Of a stretch of 64,000 nt of DNA, positions 35,592 to 44,324 are shown in pieces. The first letter of the stretch is position 1. Each line of letters opens with the position of its first letter. The stretch lies in assembly GCF_025143825.1 (NCBI RefSeq), contig NZ_CP083560.1, forward strand, positions 1,054,001 to 1,118,000. The letters are read 5' to 3'. The translations under genes and the position numbers were made by a program. The DNA comes from Sulfitobacter sp. S223 (GTDB taxonomy: Bacteria; Pseudomonadota; Alphaproteobacteria; Rhodobacterales; Rhodobacteraceae). The notes below the pieces were generated by a model, which was given only the letters and a program-made list of their open reading frames with translations, was not told the origin of the DNA and searched no databases.

Positions 35592-36622
35592 TGGGCGCGC
35601 TTTCGTATAACAATTCGTTCGTAGAGACGACGAAATGTCCCATCGCCATTAGGCAAATAGAAACGGGGCCCGCCCTGTTGAAAAGTTCCTTTTTCTGCAA
35701 CTTCGGACATGCGTTGTCCAAGCGTGCGACTAGAGCCGAGAATTTCAAACTGGTCTGGATTATGCTTGTCCAAAAACGTGATAGGCACACCCATCGGCCC
35801 ATCATAATCAGCAGGAATGTCGTTTGTTACATCGACGTTGATGGCATCAAAATTGTGATAGTGTGGATAGTCATCTGGAGTGTATTTCCGATGCAACACA
35901 AGATCTTCGTGACGCTCAGCGAAATCCATGTTTGTGAACCATCTTACGCTTTTTACCTTGATGAATTTTTTTCCATTCTCATCGATCCCACATCCCGCCG
36001 CCTCTAATGGATAATCGTCGGGTACACCGAAAACTCGATCACCACTACGAATGCTTGGGCCAAGCCAAACCTTGTTGGCTTGAATCAGCGGGAAAACCTC
36101 TTTGTAGGTGACCGCGTTCATGTTTCCGATGATGAGGAATTTTTTGCCGTGCTCGACCAACTGCGCGATGTAGTCGCGGAACAACGAAAAGGGCGGATTT
36201 GTCACTACGATATCCGCCTGTTTCAGCAAGGCGACACATTCATCGCTGCGAAAATCGCCGTCACCATCTAGTTGCTTCACACCAATTTCTTCGATGTCAG
36301 GCACGCGGTTGCCGTTCTTGTCGCCTTCATAAATTAGTGAAATAGCGGCTTCGGCGTCGTTTTCGCTGAACAGGTCAAGCGCACGGCTCTTATAGCAAGT
36401 CGTTATGAGCTTACTCAGGCCAAGGTGTTCGAATCCATAGGAGAAGTAGTGAAAAAAGTTGCTGACTCGCGGGTCATCGCAGTTGCATAGAACCACTTTA
36501 CCTTTGAAGTGATCCCTATAATGCCGAAGCTCTTTCTCGATATCCTCAAGGCGCGTATAAAACTCGTCCTTTTTGGCTTTTTGTGCGCCTCTTAGGCCTG
36601 AGTTTTGCGTAGCTTGGTTCAT
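35588..36622 (-). CDS. EcoRI-family adenine-specific DNA methyltransferase
   Basis: A 344-residue N6-adenine methylase. The N-terminal block KDEFYTRLEDIEKELRHY matches the EcoRI methylase family, and the catalytic motif IV is DIVVTNPPFSLF. Other conserved parts: VVLCNCDDPRVSNFF and GPSIRSGDRVF. The ATG at 36622 is chosen since family members begin shortly before KDEFYT; a GTG at 36694 is possible. It is upstream of and overlaps the DUF262-HNH gene. Instead of an EcoRI-type nuclease, this methylase thus pairs with a GmrSD-like nuclease. Confidence 0.88.
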   Translation of the reverse strand: MNQATQNSGLRGAQKAKKDEFYTRLEDIEKELRHYRDHFKGKVVLCNCDDPRVSNFFHYFSYGFEHLGLSKLITTCYKSRALDLFSENDAEAAISLIYEGDKNGNRVPDIEEIGVKQLDGDGDFRSDECVALLKQADIVVTNPPFSLFRDYIAQLVEHGKKFLIIGNMNAVTYKEVFPLIQANKVWLGPSIRSGDRVFGVPDDYPLEAAGCGIDENGKKFIKVKSVRWFTNMDFAERHEDLVLHRKYTPDDYPHYHNFDAINVDVTNDIPADYDGPMGVPITFLDKHNPDQFEILGSSRTLGQRMSEVAEKGTFQQGGPRFYLPNGDGTFRRLYERIVIRKRAQ

Positions 36623-36730
36623 GGGCAACTTTTCATTTTTGTCTGAGGGTACAGCCTTAGGATCGGGACGATGCAAGGCGTTAGTTAAGCTCACCGAATT
36701 AAGGCTGGGTTTAACCTAACCACTGTCCGG

Positions 36731-37018
36731 CTAGAGACGATCGAAAATCGAAAGTTCCTTGCGTCGATGTTTCATCAATATGCGCAGAAGCCTTTGCGCT
36801 ACGATAATGCCGATAGGACCAAGAACAACCATTACAACGTAAAGGGAGCGTGCAATGTCCCAAGTTGTTTGGTTCGCCGTAGCGATCAAGGCAATCACAC
36901 CACCGAAAAACAGGAACGCGCCTGAGATGCCGACTTGCCGCGCAAAGGTAAGTACGTCTTGGTCGCAGGGGTCCAAGTCTGACTTTGTGGCTTTCAGCGG
37001 CTGATATGTTTCGGTCAT
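36731..37018 (-). CDS. Small two-helix membrane protein
   Basis: A 95-residue protein with two predicted membrane helices (GISGAFLFFGGVIALIATAN; LYVVMVVLGPIGIIVAQRLL) and a basic C-terminus. ATG at 37018 is backed by GGAGAC. It lies 13 bases after the repressor gene, so it is probably in the repressor's transcript. Family unknown; such genes beside phage-type repressors sometimes act in exclusion, which is only a guess. Confidence 0.65.
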   Translation of the reverse strand: MTETYQPLKATKSDLDPCDQDVLTFARQVGISGAFLFFGGVIALIATANQTTWDIARSLYVVMVVLGPIGIIVAQRLLRILMKHRRKELSIFDRL

Positions 37019-37031
37019 GGCGGTCTCCTGA

Positions 37032-37436
37032 TTAAAGGGTTTGAAAGTAGTGGCTGGCGACCTGTGCGGGGCTTTCGCCCGTCTGTGCGGCCTGCGCGGC
37101 GACAAACCCGATGATCTTGCCGAGCTTGGCGATAGGTAGGTTTGTTCGGCGACGGTCAGCCTCGGACAAGACAGCGATTGCGCTTGCCTCAGCCAGTTCG
37201 GGATCGTCACTTTTGTGGATCTTGCCGCGCCCCGCCAGCAGCCAGTCAAGATTCACTCTGAACGCCTCGCTGATGTTCAGAGCTGTTAGCGCAGGCAAAT
37301 CCCGTTTCTCCTGCTCATAGTTCTTATACGCGCGGTCAGACACGTCGATGGCAGCAGCCATAACGGGCTGAGTAATGTCGTTTATTTTGCGAATTTCTCG
37401 CAAACGAAGGCCAATACCGCTCAAGTCCGTTGACAA
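37032..37436 (-). CDS. XRE-family repressor (phage CI-like)
   Basis: A helix-turn-helix protein with GLRLREIRKINDITQPVMAA and IDVSDRAYKNYEQEKRDLP in the N-terminal 60 residues, followed by a helical tail (ASAIAVLSEADRRRTNLPIA). The TTG at 37436 is preferred; an ATG at 37466 would run through an inverted repeat that looks like its own operator. It is divergent from the excisionase-like genes, so it likely represses excision. Confidence 0.8.
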   Translation of the reverse strand: MSTDLSGIGLRLREIRKINDITQPVMAAAIDVSDRAYKNYEQEKRDLPALTALNISEAFRVNLDWLLAGRGKIHKSDDPELAEASAIAVLSEADRRRTNLPIAKLGKIIGFVAAQAAQTGESPAQVASHYFQTL

Positions 37437-37438
37437 GA

Positions 37439-37513
37439 TGCACCTATGAGTTAATATTTCACCCATATGTGCACTTGAAGAGTGATTTGGGCGATCCTGT
37501 TCACTCTTGCAGT
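37439..37513. promoter_or_regulatory. Divergent control region with two inverted repeats
   Basis: TGCACCTATG (37439-37448) mirrors CATATGTGCA (37464-37473), and a second pair AGAGTGA / TCACTCT lies at about 37480-37510. Both sit between the repressor and the excisionase-like genes, as expected for operators of a lysogeny-type switch. Confidence 0.5.
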
Positions 37514-37546
37514 GTTTTCAACTGAAATCCAATGGAAAGGTGAGCC

Positions 37547-37780
37547 GTGACCAAACCTCTCGAAACACCAAAGGAACTGGCTGAGCGCGTAGGTCTGCCC
37601 GTGACCAACATCCGATATCTGATCCGCGAAGACATGCTGGACCATATTTTCACCGCGCCGGGGCAGCGTAACCCCAAGATTCCGAGTGGAGCTTGGGAGA
37701 AATATGTCTCTCAATTCACGGTCAAAGCCCAAAAGCCGGAGCGATGCAGAGCAGGCCAAGAAATGGGTTCTGACAAATGA
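37547..37780 (+). CDS. Excisionase-like DNA-binding protein 1
   Basis: A 77-residue protein starting MTKPLETPKELAERVGLPVT; the ETPKELAERVGL and IRYLIREDML parts form a MerR/Xis-type winged helix. GTG start with AAAGGTGAG upstream. Located ahead of the integrase and read in the same direction; its stop overlaps the next start (ATGA). Confidence 0.65.
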   Translation: MTKPLETPKELAERVGLPVTNIRYLIREDMLDHIFTAPGQRNPKIPSGAWEKYVSQFTVKAQKPERCRAGQEMGSDK

Positions 37781-37986
37781 CGCGGCACACACCCATCATG
37801 GCCAGCGAGACGACCGCCGCGCGGTTGCTCGATTTACGCACGAATGAGTTCAAGGCTTTGGTCGACGAAGGTCACTTACCGCCGGGGCATGAAATTGCAC
37901 CCGGCGTTGTTCGTTGGGATACTGAGGTTCTTAAACGGATATCAGCGGGGGATGTGACAGAGCTATGGGATCAAATTCAGTGGTAG
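37777..37986 (+). CDS. Excisionase-like DNA-binding protein 2
   Basis: A 69-residue protein with AARLLDLRTNEFKALVDEG and a wing (APGVVRWDTEVLKRI) typical of AlpA/Xis-like DNA-binding proteins. Overlaps both the preceding gene (4 bases) and the integrase (22 bases), so all three are coupled. Confidence 0.65.
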   Translation: MTRHTPIMASETTAARLLDLRTNEFKALVDEGHLPPGHEIAPGVVRWDTEVLKRISAGDVTELWDQIQW

Positions 37987-38999
37987 GTCGGCGCAAGAAA
38001 TACCTTTGGCGGCATCCGTCTGGCCGTTGGTATGTGCGCAAGATCGTCAATGGCAAGATGATTTATCTGGGACGTATTACTGCCGAAGAGGGTACGGCTG
38101 AATTCGACCGCCAATATTGGGAAATTTTGAGTGGCAAAAAAGCGAATGTGAAAACGTCGTGGGCTGCGCTTATCGACGCAATGCAAGAAACAGACAAGTG
38201 GGCCGGGTTTTCCCCGCGCTACCGAGGCGACCTCGAAAATGCCTTCGAATATCTGACCGAAAAAATCGGTCACATGGATGTGTCGCGGCTAACCCAAGCC
38301 GATATTTACGAGGCGATGGACCAAAATCGCCATCGGGTCAGGTTTGCCAATTACCTCCCCACAGCGATCAGCATGTTGTGCAAGTTGGCGATCCGAAAGC
38401 GTTGGCGAGATGACAATCCCGCAACAGAAATAGAACAGCTCAAAGTTCCGGAAGACCGCAAGAAACCGCATTTGCCATGGACCGACGGGTCCGTTGAAAA
38501 GATGCGGGAAGAGGGTGAGCCATTGCCTCGCCTGATTTTTGAGATTGGTGTGGGAAGTGTCCAGCGCCCCGGCGACTGGGTGGATTTTCAATGGGGCGAC
38601 TATGATGGCGATACACTCAAGCTGCGCCAGAATAAGACAGATACGGTCCTTTCACTGCCCTGCACAATTGCACTCAAGGCGGCACTGGATGGAGCGAAAG
38701 CTGATCTAGGCGTAGCGCCCCACCCATCGCGGCACATCCTGACGCGCGCTAACGGTTCCAAAATGGACTATCACGCGATGGCGCGTGTGATGATGCGCGA
38801 GCGTAAGCGTTTAGGCCTGATGGCCCATGACCAACACGCCTTGCGGTATCGCGGCGTCATGGAATTGGCGTGGGCGGGCTGTACGGACGATGAAATCGCC
38901 AGCTACAGCGGCCATACATCCAAAGAGATGATCATCAAATATGCGGGGGAGGCCCGCCAAATCATGCGCGCGCGACAGGCGGTAGCAAAGCGCAAATGA
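37965..38999 (+). CDS. Tyrosine integrase of element B
   Basis: A 344-residue site-specific recombinase. Arm-binding N-terminus (LWRHPSGRWYVRKIVNGKMI), SAM-like core-binding domain (about 60-150), and catalytic residues: Arg in VGSVQRPGDWVDFQW, HALRYRG (HxxR), YSGHTSKEMIIKYAG (His and Tyr nucleophile). It differs strongly from the A and C integrases although it uses the same tRNA-Cys. It ends 87 bases before att copy 3. Confidence 0.92.
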   Translation: MGSNSVVGRRKKYLWRHPSGRWYVRKIVNGKMIYLGRITAEEGTAEFDRQYWEILSGKKANVKTSWAALIDAMQETDKWAGFSPRYRGDLENAFEYLTEKIGHMDVSRLTQADIYEAMDQNRHRVRFANYLPTAISMLCKLAIRKRWRDDNPATEIEQLKVPEDRKKPHLPWTDGSVEKMREEGEPLPRLIFEIGVGSVQRPGDWVDFQWGDYDGDTLKLRQNKTDTVLSLPCTIALKAALDGAKADLGVAPHPSRHILTRANGSKMDYHAMARVMMRERKRLGLMAHDQHALRYRGVMELAWAGCTDDEIASYSGHTSKEMIIKYAGEARQIMRARQAVAKRK

Positions 39000-39029
39000 C
39001 CCCGAACAGAACAAGCACAGAACGAGAAA

Positions 39030-39050
39030 CTGATACCCGAGGTGATACCC
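39030..39050 (+). repeat. Right-arm direct repeats of element B
   Basis: CTGATACC (39030) and GTGATACC (39042) are spaced by 12 bases just before att copy 3, and correspond to the words at 29050-29090 at the other end of the element. Confidence 0.5.
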
Positions 39051-39085
39051 AATGAGCAGAAAAATTCGTAACCCATTGATTTTAT

Positions 39086-39128
39086 TGGAGGCGAGTGCCG
39101 GAATCGAACCGGTGTACACGGATTTGCA
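39086..39128 (-). repeat. Attachment site (partial tRNA-Cys copy 3, variant arm)
   Basis: Same half of tRNA-Cys, but the T-arm reads GCCGGAATCGAACCGGTG instead of the local AGGAGAATCGAACTCCTG. Pairing in the stem is kept by compensating changes, so this fragment derives from a different tRNA-Cys allele, brought in by an element from another host. It is the B/C junction. Confidence 0.85.
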
Positions 39129-39183
39129 AGACTAGGTATGTGGCTGGTAAAAATGATGTTTTTGTTTAGAGATGTGTCTGAAG

Positions 39184-39408
39184 TTAAGGGAACGTTTCAA
39201 GAATGTTTAGAGTTCCTTGTCGGACGGTGGGACGTTGAGCAAACAGTTTAGAGGCTAAGGTGGGATCGAAGGAGCAAGAGTTCAGGCGTAGCTTCTTGTC
39301 GATGTTGAGAATTGCATCAAGCCAATTTGGGCCTAGGGCAGCCATTGGCAGCACCGCTGACGGATAGTCCAAGGCAATGGTCTGGTGCTGTAGTGCGGGG
39401 TTGCCCTA
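39184..39408 (-). pseudogene. 3' remnant of a gene of unknown family
   Basis: A protein-like frame immediately preceded by TAG: it reads DYPSAVLPMAALGPNWLDAI, NIDKKLRLNSCSFDPTLASK and ends RQGTLNILETFP. It has no proper upstream part, so it looks like the tail of a truncated gene near the element border. An ATG inside (39372) could make 62 residues. Confidence 0.35.
39189..39211 (+). repeat. Putative integrase arm-type site, copy in element C
   Basis: GGAACGTTTCAAGAATGTTT, the counterpart of 24714 in element A, at the same 59-base distance from GACTAG after the att copy. Confidence 0.5.
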
Positions 39409-39524
39409 AGTATCTCATATGCAACAGAAATACATGGCATTGAAAAGGGCTTCGACCTGAGGTTGTCGTAGGGCACTCAAGTCAATAGCTGTGCAGCTGT
39501 GAACAATTTATAAAGGATACCAAC

Positions 39525-39905
39525 TTGAAGCGTAATATTTTTTCGATCACAGCAGTTGCTTTGATGCTCGCGGCCTGCGCAACCACTGATGTTCAACAGC
39601 TTTCCAAGACTAGCTTTAAGGTTTCGACCCGTGGCGCGCCAGCCTGTGGTTCGTCCGGCACACGCAATGTAGCGTTCCGCACCGCTGCGGTAGAAGTTAT
39701 CCGCCGTGGTCACGACCTGTTCGTCATTCAGGGTGATACAACGGGTTATGACGGCTGGTCGGGTATGAATGAACAGGGAATGGTTGTTCAGCTCGTCGAC
39801 CCTCGTTCTCCCGATGCGAAGAATGCATTGTCGGCTCGGGAAACGCTCGGGGCCGATTGGCAGACTGCCGTACAGGACGGCGCTCCCATCACCTGCACCA
39901 CGTAA
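39525..39905 (+). CDS. Small lipoprotein, unknown function
   Basis: A 126-residue protein with a TTG start backed by AAAGGAT. Signal peptide ends in a lipobox (ALMLAACATT, Cys about residue 19). The mature part (VRR-free, compact) contains GHDLFVIQGDTTGYDGWSGM and three further Cys. No family recognised. Followed by a strong terminator, so it is a single-gene unit. Carried by element C; outer-membrane or periplasmic location inferred from the lipobox. Confidence 0.8.
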   Translation: MKRNIFSITAVALMLAACATTDVQQLSKTSFKVSTRGAPACGSSGTRNVAFRTAAVEVIRRGHDLFVIQGDTTGYDGWSGMNEQGMVVQLVDPRSPDAKNALSARETLGADWQTAVQDGAPITCTT

Positions 39906-39915
39906 CTTACCTTTA

Positions 39916-39945
39916 AGCCGCGATAGGATTACTCCTATCGCGGCT
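39916..39945 (+). terminator. Strong hairpin after the lipoprotein gene
   Basis: AGCCGCGATAGGA and TCCTATCGCGGCT form a perfect 13-bp stem with a TTAC loop. There is little T-run after it, so termination may be factor-assisted. The following 39946-40455 holds no gene that I can support. Confidence 0.7.
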
Positions 39946-40455
39946 ACCTTGCACAAGAGCGTCCGATAAATCAGCTCTCGGCCCAAGCCGACCTTGGTGC
40001 GGGGCGCGTCTAATGACCGCTCCCAGCCCGAAGGATATATAGTCTCTTGACGCATTGGGCGGAAGATAGGCATTAGTTGCGCTCGAAATCTTCGCCTATT
40101 GCGAGTTGAAAGCAGACATAAGGCGATATCCGTTCCGAGCTAACTATAAGTTGTAGAACGACTTTGTGTCTGCATCGAGTGGGCTTTCGCCAATCCAACG
40201 AAGTCTGAAAACAAAATTTTTGGAAATACGACTTTCGGGTTTTCGCGTAGAAAATTGCTTCTGCTGACGTAACCAAATTACCTTAAATAGGGCTTTGACG
40301 CCCATTGAAATTATAGAAATTCATAACAGTTCCTAGCGCACGGATTATACAGCGCTGAATGAGTATGGATTGCCTTGGCATTTTGGAGATTGCTGCCGTA
40401 TGTCCGATGAGGGCTATATGCACAAAGTTTTGGCTATTGATATGAGAGCGCAACA

Positions 40456-41454
40456 TTGGCTAACAAAATTATAAGATCTACAATTATCCACACATCTCCA
40501 CCAGTTCAGCTTCCTCACATCGAGGATGCCGATCCAGCGTCAGCTGGTAGTTTCGGCAGCCTCTACAAGCATTGTGCACAGAAGTATCTACCTAAGTTAG
40601 GTAGTACACTTCGGCTCGGAACGCTGTCTGAGTACCGGCGAAGCGAGAACAGATTTATAGTTGATCCGTACGAAGGCACTTTCAATGTATCCGTATCTTT
40701 TCCAGAGCCAACAAAGGTAAATATCAAAGAGTTATTGGATATTACACATCACACGTTACCGCTAGACTTTGATGAAATCTCACATAATATCATCGTTCGC
40801 CCCTTTCATGGCGAACTTACATCTGGGTGTGTGTACAGCACGTCTGACGCCAAGCTTTCTAAGCGCACCGAGCGAGATGTAACCGTGCAGGGAACAATCG
40901 ATGTGCACGCTGAAGTGGCAGACGCTTATATACTCTGCCTAAGCACATCACCCGAGGTAGGCGCAGTAATACTTGATCCACAATACGATTCTGTTTGGTC
41001 AATACCTGAAACTTCGCTGTATAACTTTGTTCAACGGCTGATCGCTGTATTATATGAAAACTTGGCCTTTCCGGAATGCCAGATTCCAGAAACTGTCGGT
41101 CCCCTGCAAGGACCAGGGTTTTCTTACCCGCCTCTGCCCAATCCTAATCTCACTGTTCGTGTCTTTGCGGACCTGCGACTCGTTGAATACAGAAGCAGAA
41201 CTGTAACCTTCTCTGAACATATGTCTAAACATGACGTAAGCGAAGTTTTACAAGCCATAGATCGTTCAGAACAGATAAAACCCACTGAATTTTCCAAAGA
41301 ACGCGAGTTTCGGATAGTATTGAGGCCGTTTTTATTCGACAGTCGAAACAATCAAAGGATTATGTTCCCAAATCTACTTCGACCCATCAATCTACCCTTT
41401 GACGATCTTTTAGTGCACACGCAGACTATTCTTGATCCTTTAAACCATGGTTAA
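40456..41454 (+). CDS. Hypothetical protein, 332 residues
   Basis: Soluble protein with TTG start and no clear ribosome site. Recognisable features are a LGTLSEYRRSEN segment followed by a DPYEG motif, and a C-terminal FSKEREFRIVLRPFLFD stretch. This arrangement (short start, uptake of YR, D.EG) recurs in uncharacterised island proteins as I recall, but I cannot name a family. AT-rich codon use compared with the flanking chromosome suggests acquisition. A defence role is only suggested by location. Confidence 0.6.
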   Translation: MANKIIRSTIIHTSPPVQLPHIEDADPASAGSFGSLYKHCAQKYLPKLGSTLRLGTLSEYRRSENRFIVDPYEGTFNVSVSFPEPTKVNIKELLDITHHTLPLDFDEISHNIIVRPFHGELTSGCVYSTSDAKLSKRTERDVTVQGTIDVHAEVADAYILCLSTSPEVGAVILDPQYDSVWSIPETSLYNFVQRLIAVLYENLAFPECQIPETVGPLQGPGFSYPPLPNPNLTVRVFADLRLVEYRSRTVTFSEHMSKHDVSEVLQAIDRSEQIKPTEFSKEREFRIVLRPFLFDSRNNQRIMFPNLLRPINLPFDDLLVHTQTILDPLNHG

Positions 41455-41910
41455 GGAAGCTCCTACGGGAACCTCCAGCATATGACTTTTGGCACTGGCT
41501 GATGAGCTGTTTCGCCTTTCTTGAACATCAAATTGATGTGCCTATGAGACTGGAGATCAGCAATTGCGTGACAGTTTTACATCCGAGAGTTTAGGTGCGA
41601 AACATCGCGACTTGCGGCAGTGCGCAGTGGAAGTGTGGCGTAGGCGTCAACCGATCTAGATTTTCATACACCATGCGGCGCAGACCTAACAAAAAATATG
41701 TCCTTGAGCGGTGCCCGATATTAAGGGCTGATAGCAGAATGTTTGAACATCACACTGAACGGCAACTAAGTCCGATACAGCCGCTATTCGATCAGTGAAG
41801 TCAATGTGCGGTTTGCGCAAGCGGCACCACAGTGCAAAATCCCTTGTCATTGGGCAGCTATATCTCAAGTCATTGAGCGCACAATCTCAATGAGATTGTA
41901 CGTCCTCGCG

Positions 41911-42627
41911 CTAGCGCATCGATTTACCTTCCAAACGCAGGAAATGCGCTCGGCTTCTTATTCGATCCATAAAAGCGTCCGCCAAAAGCGGATCTCCGAT
42001 GTAGTCGTACCACTCATCGGGGGATCTTTGCGCAATCATGATAGTGGTGCTTTGCGATGAGCGGTCCTCAATTATCTCAAAGAGATCCGTTAATTCCTGC
42101 TTTTTCATTGGGCTCAAGGAAAAGTCGTCGATGATAAGCACATCGAGGCGAGATAGCTTCGCCCGAAATTTGGCAATCGTGCCATCCAATCGTGCGTACA
42201 TGACCTCTTCCACAAGACGCCCAACTCTAACGTAGCGAACCGCAAGTTCATGCCGAACCGCAGAGACCCCTAGTGCGCACGCAAGCCAAGTTTTCCCAGT
42301 ACCCGAAGCGCCCGAAACGACAAGGTTATGCTTCCGCTTGACCCAATCGCATTTAAGTAAATCAAGCATCTCCGATTTATCAAGGTTACGACCCGTTCGA
42401 AAATTAATCTCTTCTGGCTCTGCTTGGTATTTGAACTGAGCTGATTTCATTAAGCGCTCAATTTTGTTATTATAACGTCGCTCCGTCTCAGCTTGAAGCA
42501 TACGTAGGATGCGGTCTTGGATAGGCATATCTGAATACTGAGGAAGCTGAAGTTGATGCTCTAATTCCTCACGGAAACCGGCCAAACGAAGCTCGTGCAG
42601 AAGTTCAAAGATCTGAGCGCTAGACAT
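41911..42627 (-). CDS. istB: IS21-type helper ATPase IstB
   Basis: A 238-residue AAA+ ATPase related to DnaC/MuB. Walker A ASGTGKTWLACALG, Walker B VLIIDDFSLSPM and a sensor region (TTIMIAQRSPDEWYDYIGD) are visible. It stimulates the transposase and selects targets. Its start overlaps the istA stop by 8 bases, as usual in IS21. Confidence 0.92.
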   Translation of the reverse strand: MSSAQIFELLHELRLAGFREELEHQLQLPQYSDMPIQDRILRMLQAETERRYNNKIERLMKSAQFKYQAEPEEINFRTGRNLDKSEMLDLLKCDWVKRKHNLVVSGASGTGKTWLACALGVSAVRHELAVRYVRVGRLVEEVMYARLDGTIAKFRAKLSRLDVLIIDDFSLSPMKKQELTDLFEIIEDRSSQSTTIMIAQRSPDEWYDYIGDPLLADAFMDRIRSRAHFLRLEGKSMR

Positions 42628-44209
42628 CTTCCGTACCTCCCGCTGGTAGATTTAAAAGTTCGGCAAAGTAATTTGCCCCACGTACATTTGTTTTCGGCAT
42701 TGGATGTTCCGGAGAAAAGTTTGAAACTGTTGGCAACTGGTCTAGTCCGCCAGCAAGAATACACTCGACTTTTTTAGCAGACGGCTTCCCAATATTGACT
42801 GCCATTTCGCAGGCAGCATCAATCCGTTCTGGCGAATACTGCTCGGTAAATATTCTTAGTTTGATAGCAGTATTGGCGGTCTCTTGGGGCCGCTTGTTTA
42901 CGCGAAAATGGTCGTCGATCAGCCGCTCGGCGTTTGGACCAATATCATGTACGTAGCCCTTCAGACCCGATAGACGTGTTAGAGCTGCACTGCGATGAGC
43001 AGCCGGCATATGATCAGGGTTCGTTATCAATTTACCATTTTCAACGCTCTTTTGGTGCGTGGCCATCAATCGCCCGAGATGGTAGATGTGCACCGTTGTC
43101 GTTGTGACTTTTACGTTCATCAGTTGATTGGCGAAACGCCACGGAACTGAGTAGCGACTACCCTCCGAAAAAACATGATAATCGCGTCCAGCCCGGATTT
43201 TTCGAGACCAAAGACCGTGCTCATATGGCGTTGCAGGTAGAGGTAGAAAACCGTCAGCATCAATACGTTCAAAAATTTCACTTCTGCTCTCGCCAAAGTG
43301 ACCCGTAAGGGGGCGAGTGTTCAGCGCCTCCAAACGTGCGCGGATAGCTTCATTCATCTCGCCGAGCGAAAAGAACCGGCGGTTTCGAAAGGCCGCCAAA
43401 ACATCATTTTGTACAATGCCAACTCCGTTTTCAACTAACGCCTTATCCTTCGGTTTACGTACTCTCGCCGCTTTCAAACCAAACCCATAGTGATCAGCCA
43501 GCTCCTGAAATTCTGCAGTAACTACAGCTTCTGATTTACCCCTGCGAGGCTCCGAAATTGCAGCTTTGAAGTTGTCCACCGTAACAAGTACAGGCACGCC
43601 TCCAAAGAATTCTAACATTTTGGTGAAAGCAGCCAATACTGGTTGCTTCGACTGACTTTCAATCGCGAGAAGGAACGTTTTTCGGCTTCTTGAGCTCACA
43701 GCGCAGAACAGTTCATAGTTCTGTTCATGCCCATCTTGGTCCATAAGTATTGGCTGTTTCTTCTTCTTGCGACCGACAAAATCGACTTGGATTTGCTCAC
43801 CAGGTTCGTATTCGAAGGAAATAGTTATCTGTTTTTCTTTGGCGTGCTGCCGAACAGACCGAAAAAATGTTGACCGGGACATCGGGCGTTCACCAACATC
43901 GATCTTTTCTTTATACTCATCATAAAGAGTCGAAATGTTTACGCTACGCTCGGTAATCTCCACCATAATCTGATTAAAATTTGGCATCGCAAAGGTTTGC
44001 TTCTTGGTGAAGACACCTGGGGTGACTAGCTGCCGAAGTTCATCGTCATCCATATCGTCCGCTTCTTCAATGCTGAGGTCGAGTTCGGCAAGCCTTGCCC
44101 GCCAGCCAGCGGCTGTGTTTCGCGAACAGTTAGTTAAATCAGCGACTTGAGTGTTGTTGAGCCGGTTTTGCAAGAGGTAACGCACTCGGCGCTGTATATC
44201 TGTGAACAT
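42620..44209 (-). CDS. istA: IS21-type transposase IstA
   Basis: A 529-residue transposase. The N-terminal helix-turn-helix (LLQNRLNNTQVADLTNCSRN) binds the ends. The DDE core has GEQIQVDFVG (first Asp), VLVTVDNFKAAI (second Asp) and KALVENGVGIVQ (Glu). A Mu-type C-terminal domain follows (SEGSRYSVPWRFANQLMNVK). Length is typical of the family. It looks intact. Confidence 0.93.
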   Translation of the reverse strand: MFTDIQRRVRYLLQNRLNNTQVADLTNCSRNTAAGWRARLAELDLSIEEADDMDDDELRQLVTPGVFTKKQTFAMPNFNQIMVEITERSVNISTLYDEYKEKIDVGERPMSRSTFFRSVRQHAKEKQITISFEYEPGEQIQVDFVGRKKKKQPILMDQDGHEQNYELFCAVSSRSRKTFLLAIESQSKQPVLAAFTKMLEFFGGVPVLVTVDNFKAAISEPRRGKSEAVVTAEFQELADHYGFGLKAARVRKPKDKALVENGVGIVQNDVLAAFRNRRFFSLGEMNEAIRARLEALNTRPLTGHFGESRSEIFERIDADGFLPLPATPYEHGLWSRKIRAGRDYHVFSEGSRYSVPWRFANQLMNVKVTTTTVHIYHLGRLMATHQKSVENGKLITNPDHMPAAHRSAALTRLSGLKGYVHDIGPNAERLIDDHFRVNKRPQETANTAIKLRIFTEQYSPERIDAACEMAVNIGKPSAKKVECILAGGLDQLPTVSNFSPEHPMPKTNVRGANYFAELLNLPAGGTEDV

Positions 44210-44324
44210 ACTAATTTCTCATTTTGGTAAGCGCGGCCATTGGCGGGCAGCACCCACCTTGACTTCGCTTGGTTGATTTGAGAGAACTAGATACCAACGC
44301 CAATCGATAACTAATTCTAGGAAG

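Larger units (their letters stand above)
28962..39085. mobile_element. Integrative mobilizable element B in tRNA-Cys
   Basis: Runs from att copy 2 to att copy 3. It holds a Rep-like gene, MobC and relaxase with two nested mob genes, a GHKL/STAS/membrane operon, a methylase/nuclease pair, an XRE repressor facing two excisionase-like genes, and an integrase at the right edge. No type IV secretion genes are present, so transfer would depend on a helper. It appears structurally complete. Confidence 0.75.

Noticed and set aside
24611-39128. Functional tRNA genes at 24611, 28962 and 39086
   Set aside because: Only the 3' half is present; the 5' half and D-arm are missing, so they are attachment remnants.
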